The translations under genes and the position numbers were made by a program. This document shows positions 52,391 through 64,000 of a DNA stretch of 64,000 bases, in pieces. The first letter of the stretch is position 1, and the number at the start of each line of letters is the position of its first letter. Origin of the DNA: Doris montereyensis (Eukaryota; Mollusca; Gastropoda; Nudibranchia; Dorididae); assembly GCA_037039925.1 (NCBI GenBank), contig JAXRKP010001346.1:72530-136529 (forward strand), read 5' to 3'. The notes below the pieces were generated by a model. That model was not told the origin of the DNA. It saw only the letters and a program-made list of their open reading frames with translations, and did not search any database.

Positions 52391-53850
52391 ATATCTGTCC
52401 CCGCGGAAAATCGCGGCGCTTGCGGCCGCGTTTTTTCGGAATTACCGCAACGGAACCGCAATTTTGATAAATGCCGCGATGTTTTTGCATTTTTCATGAT
52501 TTTTTCCCTGTTATGGAGTCGTGTATATGCTAAACATGGGAAAATGCTACTGCCACTGCCACACAACACTATTAAAATTTCGCGAGTAACTTCCCTTGAC
52601 AACACAGGAATTAAATAATTCATTCTTTGTTTAAATTTAATCTGATTGACTCAACCTGCATCTCTTCATCTCGATCAAATTTACGCTATTGACTATTCTA
52701 TCACACACCATGCCTAATGATACCTCAAAGAAAGGCTCTAAGACTACAGCCCGGGACCGTCATAGGCAGTTTGTAAAGACTACTTTACTTATGTTTCTGG
52801 TAGTAAATTGTTTTGCGATGCCTGCAACATCGTTCTAGACCATCACAGAAAATCATCTGTGGATAATCACATGAGGACTGAAAAGCATGCCGAGCACTTA
52901 GAGGCTAAATTTAAATCTAACCTGAACAACCAGGCCCATCAGCCAAGAAACAGCACCCTGGACCACTTTTAGGGACCTGACACAGTTGCTGCTAAAGGTA
53001 AGTAAAATTATTTGAATTTTTCCTTTTGGTATCATCATAGATCTAGAGATGCACTAGATATCGATATCGCCAGCTTAAGGTCTAATTCTAGAGGGTCTAG
53101 ATCTAGAATCCTAGTTTTAATGACTCGGTCGCAATTGACATTTCCCTCTCATACTTAAATATTAAGTGACTAAAATCTAAAGAAGACATTCTCTCAGAGA
53201 TCATTAGTGTTAATTCCCTCCTCTTTTTTCCCCTTCATTTCAGCCCGCAATGAATTATGCACTGAATGGGTATCGATGCTTCCATATAAATATTCCGTTG
53301 TCAAAATGATCACCCAGCTGTAAAGGTTTCTACTCAAGAGTGACTGGTGGAGGAGCTATCCTTCAATGCAAAACTGCAATTATAAGACCTATTTTGTACT
53401 TTAAGTGACCAAGAGCATCGAAATTGTGGAAACTTTATCAAAGGCAAACCTGTAGCTGTCATGAGTGATGAGATGTCCGATGCCAATGGAAGGTTAGTGT
53501 CAGTGTCAATAATTTTTAAGGATAAGTTTTAAGAAGAAAAAGAGGATGATAGTAAGATAGTGTGACAAGCCCCCCCGATAATAATAAAAAAATAAAAACC
53601 CCAAAAAACATAACACAAAATGAATTTAGTACTAATAAAAATACACCATCATAATAATGGCGCATAATAATTTTAATGTATGAAACAGACAGGCCTAGAA
53701 ATTTTGGTATTATAGAAAAACTGAACAAAACTTTAATTGTTATAATTACGGTGTACACTTTTGGTGTGGTTTGGCCTCAACTACCACCCAGTATACACAA
53801 ATGTGCATTAATGGACTTGAGTGTGGAAAAAATGTCCATGGATTTATATT
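52391..53850. mobile_element. ~1.45-kb insertion splitting the satellite
   Basis: Non-satellite DNA between two blocks of the same satellite. It opens with a CG-rich segment (TCCCCGCGGAAAATCGCGG) quite unlike its surroundings and includes a decayed zinc-finger gene. Terminal inverted repeats and target-site duplications could not be fixed. Confidence 0.6.
52710..53492 (+). pseudogene. hAT/CGGBP1-like BED zinc-finger gene, decayed, two exons
   Basis: ATG at 52710 opens M-P-N-D-T with T-A-R-D-R-H-R-Q-F. After a one-base shift near 52780 comes K-L-F-C-D-A-C-N, D-H-H-R-K-S-S-V-D-N-H and K-H-A-E-H, a Cys2-His2 BED-type finger as in CGGBP1 and hAT transposases. A 246-bp intron (52998-53243) keeps AAAG|GTAAGT and TTTCAG ends. 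Exon 2 has N-I-P-L-S-K / N-D-H-P-A-V-K in two frames, T-G-G-G-A-I, and P-V-A-V-M-S-D-E-M-S-D-A-N-G-R before GG|TTAG-type donor sequence at 53493. At least three frameshifts and internal stops make it non-coding. Confidence 0.75.
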
Positions 53851-56800
53851 AGAAGATACAGAAAACCAGGAAAAGAAGAACAGAAAACTAAGCCCAAGAA
53901 TAACAAAAAACCAAGTCTATAGATTGGGGACAGAAAACAAGTCTCCTTGTTAGAAGACCAGAAAACCAAGCCTATGATTATAAGAACAGAAAAACAAGGC
54001 TATAGATTAGAAGACCAGAAAACCAAGGACAAAGAAGAACAGGAAAGTTGCCGAAAGAACAACAAAAAACCAAGTCCATAGATTAGAAGAACAGAAAACC
54101 AAGCCTATAGATTAGAAGAACAGAAAACCAGGACAAAGAAGAAGAGAAAACTAAAGCCTTAAGAACAACAAAATACCAAGTCCATAGATTAGAAGAACAG
54201 AAACCAATCCCATAGATTAGAAGAACAGAAAACCAAGCCCATAGATTTGAAGAATTTGTTTTCCAATCCCATAGATTCAGAAGAACAGCAAAACCAATCC
54301 CATAGATTAGAAGAACAGAAAAACCAAGCCCATAGAAGAACAGAAAACCAATCCATAGATTAGAAAACAGAAAACCAATCACATTGACTACAAGAACAGA
54401 AAAGCCCAATCCCATAGATTAGAAGAACAGAAAACCAATCCAAGATTAGAAGAACAGAAAACCCATAGAAGAACAGAAAACCAATCCCATAGATTAGAAG
54501 AACAGAAAACCAATCACATAGATTAGAAAAACAGAAAACCAAGCCCATAGAAGAACAAGAAAACCAAGCCCATAGAAGAACAGAAAACCAATCACATAGA
54601 TTAGAAGAACAGAAAACCAAACCCATAGAAGAACAGAAAACCAATCACATAGATTAGAAGAACAGAAAACCAAGCCCATAGAAGAACAGAAAACCAAGCC
54701 CATAGAAGAAAAACAGAAAACCAATCACATAGATTAGATTGAAGAACAGAAAATCAAGCCCATAGATTAGAGAAGAAGAAAACCAATCACATAGAGGAAC
54801 AGGAAACCAAAGACAAAGAACAACAAAAAACCAAGCCCATAAAGGAACAGAAAAGCCAAGCCCATAGAGGAGCAGAAAACCAAACCCATAGAGGAACAGA
54901 AAACCAAGGACAAAGAAGAACAGAAAACAAAGCCCGAAAAGAAGAACAACATAAAATCTAGTACGAAGAAGAACAGAAAACAAGCCCAAAGAAGAACATA
55001 AAATCTAGTACGAAGAAGAACAGAAAACAAAGCCCAAAAAGAACATACAATATAGTACAAAGAAAGAACAAAGAAACAAAGCCCAAAGAACAACAGAAAA
55101 CCTAATGCAAAGAAGAACAGAAAACCTAGTGCAAAGAACAACAGAAGAAAACCAAGCACAAGCAGAACAGAAAACCTAGTGCAAGAGAACAAAAGAAAAC
55201 CAAGCACAAAGCAGAACAGAAAACATAGTGCAAAGAAGAACAGAAAACCTAGTGCAAAGAACAATAGAAAACCAAGCACAAAGCAGAACAGAAAACCTGA
55301 AGTGCAAAGAACAATGGAAAGAAAACCAAGCTCAAGCAGAACAGAAAACCTAGTGCAAAGAAGAACAGAAAACCTAGTGCAAGAACAACAGAAAACCAAG
55401 CACAAAGCAGAACAGAAAACCTAGTGCAAGAACAACAGAAAACCTAGTGCAAAGAACAACAGAAAACCGAGTGCAAAGAAGAACAGAAAACCTAGTGCCA
55501 AAGAACAACAGAAAACCTAGTGCAAAGAACAGAAAACCTAGTGCAGAGAACAGAAAACCTAAGTGCAGAGAAGAACAGAAAACAAAGCCCAAAAGAAGAA
55601 CATAAAATCTAGTACGAAGAAGAATAGAAAACAAAGTCCAAAAAAGAACATAAAATCTAGTACAAAGAAGAACTGAAAACAAAGCCCAGGAAGAACAGAA
55701 AACCAAGCCCAAAGAACAACAGAAAACCTAATGCAAAAGGACATAAAACCTAGTGCAAAGAACAACAGAAAACCAAGCACAAGCAGAACAGAAAACCTAG
55801 TGCAAAGAAGAACAGAAAACTTAGTGCAAAGAACAACAGAAAACCAAGCACAAAAGCAGAACAGAAAACCTAGTGCAAAGAACAACAGAAAACCAAGCAC
55901 AAACAGGAACAGAAAACCTAGTGCAAAGAAGAACAGAAAACCTAGTGCAAAGAACAACAGAAAACCTAGTGCAAAAGAACAGAAAAACCTAGTGCAAAGA
56001 ACAACAGAAAACCAAACACAAAGCAGAACAGAAAACCTAGTGCAAAGAACAACAGAAAACCTAGTGCAAAGAACAGAAAACCTAGTGCAGAAGAACAGAA
56101 AACCAATTGCAAAAGAACAGAAAACCTAGTGCAAATAACAACAGAAAACTTGGTGCAAAGAACAACAGAAAACCTAGTGCCAAAGAACAACAAAAAAACC
56201 TAGTGCAAGAACAACAGAAAACCTAGTCTGAGAACAGAAAACCTAGTGCAAAGAACAGAAAACCTGTGAACAGAGAACAGAAAACCTAGTGGAGAACAGA
56301 AAAACCTAGTGCAAAGATACAGAAAACTAGTGAAATATAGAAAACCCGATGACCAAAGGCAGGAAACCTAGTTAAAACCTAGTGGAGAGAACAGAAAACC
56401 TGGTTTAGAACAGAAAATCTGGTGCAAGAACAGAAAACCTAGTTAGAGAACAGAAAACCTAGTGCGAAGAACAGAAAACCTAGTGCAAAGAACAACAGAA
56501 AAAGGAAGAACAAGAAAACCTAGTGCAAAAACAACAAAACCTAGTGCAGAGAAGAACAAGAAAACCTAGTGCAAAGAACAATAAGAAAACCTAGTACAAA
56601 GAACAACAGAAAACCTAGTGCAAAGAACAACAGAAAACCTAGTGCAGAAGAAGAAGAAGAAGAAACCTAGTGAAGAAGAACAGAAAACCTAGTTGAAAAG
56701 AAAGAACAAAAATCTTAGTGCAAACTACATAAAAAGAAAACCCCCTTCCCGAGAAGAACAGAAAACCTAGTGCGAGAAGAAAAGACAGAAAATCTAGTGC

Positions 56801-56945
56801 AGAAAGAACAGAAAACCAAGAACAAAGAAAAACTGAAAACCAGGCCCAAAGAAGAATAGTCTTATGGGGACAAAAACACAGTTTTCCTTGTCGGCAAACG
56901 ACAAAGAAAAAAACAAGCCCAAAGAACAACAGAAAACCTAGTGGT
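53851..56945. repeat. AGAACAGAAAACC satellite, right block
   Basis: Units of ~20-28 bp built on GAACAGAAAACCAA/CTA. The left part (53851-54900) carries CCCATAGATTAGAA spacers; the right part (55050-56700) changes to CTAGTGCAAAGAACAACA spacers. Long plus- and minus-strand frames (up to 212 codons) are artefacts. It frays after 56220. Confidence 0.95.
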
Positions 56946-57527
<582 letters not shown>

Positions 57528-57609
57528 AAAATACAGCAATGGCATTCCTAGTATACACAGTTTTGACAGATAAACAAAGGCACATCGATTATTACTACAG
57601 TCTTTGACA

Positions 57610-60600
57610 CGGACTGGCAACGCCAAAAGGGACACGTTTATGGGAACACGTCTAAAGGGATACGTCTAAAGGGAAACGTTTAAGAGGATACGTTTATGGG
57701 GACTACGTCTGAAAGGGATACGTTTATGGGGACTGCGTCTAAAGGGATACGTTTATGGGGACTACGTCTAAAGGGATACGTCTAAGGGGATACGTTGAAG
57801 AGGGATACGTTTATTGGGACTACGTCTAAAGGGATACGTTTATGGGACTACGTCTAACGGGATACGTTTATGGGGACTACGTCTAAAGGGATACGTTTAA
57901 AGGGACTACGTCTAAGGGGATACGTTTAAGAGGACTACGTCTAAAGGGATACGATTATGGGAGTACGTCTAAAGGGATACGTTTATGGGGATACGTTTAA
58001 AGAGGATACGTTTAAGGGGATACGTTTATGGGGGACTACGTCGTAGGGGGATACGTTTTAAGGCGACTACGTCTAAAGGGATACGTTTATGGGTACTACG
58101 TCTAAAGGGATACAGTTAAAGGGACTACGTCTAAAGTGGATACGTTTCAAGGGATACGTTTAAGGGGATACGTTTTAAAGGGATACGTTTATGGGGACAC
58201 GTTTAAAGGGATACGTCTAAAGGGATATGTGTAAAGAGATACGTTAAAGGGATACGTTTATGGGAGTGTGTCTAAAGGGATACGTTTAAAGGATACGTTT
58301 AAAGGGGTACGTTTAAGGGATATGTTTAAAGGGATACGTCTATAGGGGATACGTTTATGGGACTACGTCTAAAGGGATACGTTTATGGGGATACGTTTAA
58401 GGGATACGTTTATGGGACTACGTCTAAGGATACGTTTATGGGGATATGAACATGAGGATACGTTTAAAGGGATACATTTATGGGGATACGTTTAAGGGAT
58501 ACGTTATGGGGATATGTTTAAGGAATACGTTCACGGGGATACATTTATAAGGATACATTTATGGGGATACGTTTATGGGGATACATTTGGATGCATGGAT
58601 CCGTTTTGAGGATACATTTATGGGGATATGTTTAAAGGGATACGTTTATGGGGATAAGTTTATGGGGATACGTTTAATGGGGATACGTTTTATGGGAATA
58701 CGTTTATGGGGATACGTTTATGGGGATACGTTTAAAGGGATACGTTTATGGGGATCGTTTATGGGGATACGTTAAAAGGGATACATTTTGGGGATATGTT
58801 TATGAGGATACATTTATGGGGATATGTTTATGTGGATACGTTTATGGAGATACGTTTAAAGGGATCATCGTTAAAGGAATACATCTAATGGGATACGTTT
58901 TGGGGATATGTTTTAGGGGATACATTTAAGCCATGGAACAATGGGAATAGGTTTAAAGGGATATGTTTATGGAGATATGTTTAAAGGGATACGTTTATGT
59001 GAGGCACGTTTAAAGGGATACGTTTATGGGGATTTGTGGGGATACATTTAAAGGGATACGTTTAAAGGATACATTTAAAGGATACATTTAAAGGGTACAT
59101 TTAAAGGGATACGTTTATGGGGATATGTTTAAAGGATCGTTTATAGGGATATAGTTTAAAGGGATATGTTTATGGGGAAATGTTTGAAGGGATACGTTTG
59201 TTAGGATACATTTAAAGGGATACGTTTTTGGGGATAGGTTTAATGGATACATTTAAAGGGATAAGTTTATGGGAATACATTTATGAGGATACGTTTAAGG
59301 GATACATTTATGGGGAAACATTTATGAGGATACGTTTAAAGGGATACATTTAAGGGATACGTTTATGGGGATGCATTTAAAGGGATAGGTTTATGGGGAT
59401 ATATTTAAAGGGATACATTTAAAGGGATACGCTTATGGGGATACGTTTATTGGGATACATTTAAAGGGGATACATTTATGTGGATACGTTTATGGGGAAT
59501 AGGTATAAAGGGATACATTGATGGGGATACATTAATGGGGTACGTTAAAAAAGAAACGTTTATAGGGATAGGGAAACGCTTATGGGGATATATTTAAAGG
59601 AATTCGTTTAAAGGGATACATTTATGGGGATATGTTTATGATGATACGTTTAGAAACATTTAAAGGGATAATGCTTATGGGGATACGCGTAGGGGGATAG
59701 GTTTAAGCGATAAGTTTAATGGGGATACGTTTATGGGTATAAGTTTAAAAAGGGATACAATTAAAGGGATTGTTTATGTGGATATAGGATTTTAAGGGAT
59801 ACATTTAAAGGATACGTTTATGGGGCAGTTATGAGGTTTAGAGGATACTTTTAAAGGGATACGTTTATGAGTGATAGGTTTTTGGGATACATTTAAAGGG
59901 ATACGCTTTAAGGGATACGTTTATGGGATATGTTTAAAGGATACATTTAATGGGATATGTTTATGGGATACGTTTAAGGCGATAGGTTTAAAGTGATCCA
60001 TGGGGATATGTTTAACAGGATATTTAAAGGGATACGTTTATGGGGATACATTTTAAAGGGTTAGGTTTAAAGGATACGTTTAATGGATACATTTAAAGGG
60101 ATACGCTTTTGAGGATAGGTATAAAGGGATATTTTTAAAGGGACATTTATGGGGATATGTTTATGAGGATACGTTTAAGGGATACATTTATGGGATACGT
60201 TTAGGGATAGGTTTGAAGGGATACATTTAAAGGGATACGTTTATGGGGATAGGTTTCAAGGGATACATTTAAAGGGATACATTATGGAATACCTTTATGG
60301 GGATATGTTTAAAGGGATACATTTATGGGGATATGTTTTATGGTGATACGTTTAAAGGGATACATTTAAAGGGATACGTTAAAAGGGATATATTTAAAGG
60401 GATACGTTTGTAAAGTGAGGTTTATACATTTTTAAAGGGATATATTTATTGGGATACGTTTAAGGGATACATTTATGAGGATATATTTAAAGGGATACGT
60501 TTATGGGGATACGTTTAAAGGGATACGTTTATTAGGGGATACGTTTAAGGGATATATTTAAAGGGATACGTTTATGGAGATTGGTATAAAGGGATTCATT

Positions 60601-63600
60601 TTATGGACACGCTTCTGGGGATAATTGTAGTTTAAGCGATACATTTAAAGGGATACTTTTTTATGGAGATAGGTTAAAGGCATACGTGCTCAAAGGGATA
60701 CGTTTATGGGGATAGGTTTATGGATACATTTATGAGGATATGTTTATGAACATGCAGTTTCAAAAGGATACATTTAAAGGGATACGTTTATGGGGATACG
60801 TTTATGGGGACACGTTTAAAGGGATACGTTTAGGTGATACGTTAAAGGGATACATTTAAAGGGATAAGTTTAAAGGTACATTTAAGGGAATACGTTTATG
60901 GGGATACATTTAAAAGGGATACATTTATTGGGATACGTTTAGGGATACATTTATGGGGATATTATATTTAATGGTGATACGTTTATGGGGATACATTTAA
61001 AGGAAAAGTTTATTGGGATACGTTTAAAGGGATACATTTATGGGATACGTTGATGAGGATATGTTTAAAGGGATACATTTGTGGATACGTTTATGAGGAT
61101 ACGTTTAAAGGGATACAATTTATGGGGATACGTTTATGGGGATACGTTTATGAGGATATGTTTAAAGCGATACATTTAAGGGATACGTTTATGGGGGATA
61201 GGTTTAAAGGGATAAATTTAAAGGGATACATTCATGAGGATAGGTTTATGGGGACACATTTAAAGGATGCATTTATGGGGATACATTTATGGGGATATGC
61301 TTATGAGGATACGTTTAAGGGATACATTTAAAGGATACATTTAAAGGATACATTTATGGGGATACGTTTAAAAGGGATACATTGCAAAGGGATATGTTTA
61401 CATGGGGATACATTTATGGGGATATGTTTAAAGGAATACGTTTATGGGGATAGGTTTAAAGGATACATTCAAGGGATATTTATGGAGATACGTTTATGGG
61501 GATAGGTTTAAAGGGATACATTTAAAGGGATACGTTTATGGGGATAGGTTTCAAGGATACATTTAAGAATATATTTAAAGATATACGCTTATGGGGGGAT
61601 AATGTAAAGGGATACGTTTATGGTGATACATTTAAAGGGATACATTTAAAGGGAATGCATTTATGGGGATACGTTTTATTGGGATACATTTAAAGGATAC
61701 ATTTAAAGGGATACGTTTATGGGGATAGGTTTAAAGGGATAGCGTTTATGGAATACTTTTAAAGGGATAGTTAAAAGGGAAACGTTTACACGGAAAATGT
61801 TTAAAAAGAAACGTTTATGTGGATACATTTAAAGGAATACGTTTAAAGGGATACGTTTAAAGGGATGCGTTTATTAGGATACGTTTAAAGGGATAGGTTC
61901 ATGGGGATACGTTTATTAGGATACGTTTAAAGGATACGTTTTAAAGGATACGTTTATGGGGATATGCTTAAGGGGATACGTTTTGGGGGATAGTTTAAAG
62001 GGATACATTTAAAAGGAAATGTTTATGGGGATATGTTTAAAGGGATACTTTTATGAAGATACATTTATGGGGTTACGTTTAAAGGGATCGTTTAAAAAGA
62101 TATGTTTATGAGCATGCGGTTATGAGGATACGTTTATGAGGATGCGTTTATGAGGATACGTTTATGGACATAGGGATTTATGAGGGGATGTTTATGAGGA
62201 TACGTTTATGAGGATACGTTTATGACGATACGTTTATGAGGATACGTTCAAAAGAAACGTTGATGGAGATACGTTTAAGTCTATAGGTTTAAAGTGATAT
62301 ATTTATGGGGATATGTTTGAAGGGATATGGTTAAAGGGATATGTTTAAAAGGATGCGTTTATGAGGATTCGCTTATGAGGATATGTTTAAAGGGATATGT
62401 TTAAAGGGATAAGTTTAAAGGGATACGTTTAAAGGTATATGTGTATGAGGTATATGTTTAAGGGATATGTTTATGAGGATACGTTTAATATAGAAATGTT
62501 TAAAGGATATGTTTGAGGTATATGTTTAAAGGGATATGTTTAAAGTGATATGTTTAAAGGGATATGTTTAAAGGGATATGTTTAAAGAAATATGTTTAAA
62601 GGGATATGTTTAAGGGATATGTTTAAAGGAATATGTTTATGGGAGATTCATTTTAAAGGGATACGTTTAAAGGGATACTTTTATGGGGATACGGTTAAAA
62701 AGGGATACGTTTATGGAGATATGTTTAATGGGATACGTTTAAAGGGATATGTTTAAAGGGGATACGTTAATGGGGATACGTTGATGGGGGACGTTTAATG
62801 GATACGTTTATGGGGATATATTTATGGGGTACGTTTATGGGATACGTTTATGAGGATACGTTTAGGGGATACATTTGTGGGGATACATTTATGGGGGATA
62901 CGTTTAAGGGATACGTTTATGGGGATACATTAATGAGATACGTTTAAATGGATACGTTTATGGGGATACATTTATGGGAGACGTTTATGGTAATAAATTT
63001 GAAAGATACGTTTAAAGAGATACGTTTAAAGGATATGTTTTAAAGGAATATGCTTAAAAGGATACTTTGTGGGAATGCGTTTTAAGGGATACGTTAATGG
63101 GGATACGTTTATAGGGATACGTTTAAAGGGATACATTTATGGGGATACATTTATAGGGCTACATTTATGGGGATACATTAATGGGGATACGTTTAAAGGG
63201 ATATGTCCATGGGGATATGTTTAAAGGGATACGTTTATGGGGGGATACATTTAAATGGATAGGGATACATTTATGGGGATACCTTTATGGGAATAAGTTT
63301 AAAGGGATACGTTTATGGGGATACGTTTATGGGGATACGTTTATGGGGATACGTTTAAGGGATGGTTTTAAAGGGATATGTTTAAAGGGATACGTTTATG
63401 GATACGTTTATTACATTTATGGGGATACGTTTATGCGATACTTTTTAAAAGGATACGTTTAAGGGGATATATAGAGATAGGCAAAGGAAAACGTTTAAAT
63501 GGATACGTTGATGGGGTTCGTTAATGGAGATAAGTTCATGGGGATACGTTTAGGGATACGTTTATGGGGATACGTTTATGGGGATACAGCTTATGGGGCT

Positions 63601-64000
63601 ACGTTATATGGGGATACGTTAATGGGGATACCTTTCTAGAGATAGGCTTAAGGATAACGTTCATGGGGATATGTTTAAAGAGATACGTTGATGGGGATAT
63701 CGTCTAAAGCAGATACAGTTACATGGGGGATACGTTTATGGGATACGTATTATGGGGATACCTTTAGGGGAGAAACGTTTAGGGGGGATACGTTTATGGG
63801 ATACGTTTATGGGGAATACGTTTAATGGGGATACGTTTTACAGGGATACGTTTAAGGGGATGTAGTTTATGGGGATACGTTCACGGGGATACGTTTATAA
63901 GGATACGGTTAAGTGGGGATACGTTTTATGGGGATACAGTTATGCGGATCCGTTTGTGAGGATACGCTTGATGGGGATACGATTATGGGGATACCGTTTA
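57610..64000. repeat. ~14-bp satellite GGGATACGTTTAWR, runs off the window
   Basis: More than 400 degenerate units of GGGATACGTTTAAA or GGGATACGTTTATGG. The left end (57650-58430) uses ACTACGTCTAAAGGG alternating with ATACGTTTATGGGG. The middle shows many ATACATTTA and ATATGTTTA variants (loss of the CpG). Frames with Met-Gly-Ile-Arg-Leu-like repeats are artefacts. Confidence 0.96.

Noticed and set aside
54654..55957. Minus-strand Phe/Leu/Val-rich frames resembling multi-pass membrane proteins
   Set aside because: They are translations of the A-rich satellite; composition alone produces the hydrophobic look.

Overview
This is a eukaryotic, almost certainly metazoan, window. It holds one spliced gene recognised with confidence, a LAMP-family (lysosome-associated membrane glycoprotein) gene, in a very repeat-rich setting. 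Long microsatellites, about 20 minisatellite or satellite arrays, several tRNA-headed SINE families and a decayed LINE suggest a marine invertebrate, perhaps a gastropod mollusc. The phylum is a guess from texture, not from a diagnostic sequence. By my tally of the arrays listed, tandem repeats fill nearly half of the window.

Layout. 1-12.6 kb: minisatellites (20, 45, 60, 62, 30 and 53 bp units), a mixed CTG/CTA trinucleotide tract, GA/CT/TAA microsatellites and scattered SINEs; the missing 5' exon(s) of the LAMP gene lie here unrecognised or upstream of the window. 12.68-34.36 kb: eight LAMP exons on the + strand with introns full of SINEs, (TTC)n tracts and arrays of 52, 54 and 27 bp units. 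The last intron (26799-34218) contains a 6.3 kb satellite. 34.4-39 kb: probable 3' UTR and downstream sequence. 39.5-42.9 kb: an APE-type non-LTR retrotransposon with many frame breaks. 43.5-45.66 kb: a 38-bp satellite with a GTCGAC site in most units. 45.7-51.4 kb: SINEs, a SINE with a hugely expanded pentanucleotide tail, a ~190-bp inverted-repeat element with direct-repeat flanks and a hammerhead-like core, a 60-bp array and microsatellites. 51.9-56.95 kb: an AGAACAGAAAACC satellite split by a ~1.4 kb insertion with a decayed, intron-bearing hAT/CGGBP1-like zinc-finger gene. 57.6 kb to the end: a 6.4 kb satellite of ~14-bp units that runs off the window.

The LAMP exons give two LAMP luminal domains, each with four cysteines, joined by a Pro/Thr hinge and followed by one transmembrane helix and a short tail ending in a Gly-Tyr-x-x-hydrophobic lysosomal sorting signal. 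Intron phases agree across the model only if one extra base is allowed in each of two A/T homopolymers (exons 4 and 7) and one GC donor is accepted (exon 5). This points either to assembly indels or to a damaged gene. No multigene system, operon or CRISPR was seen.
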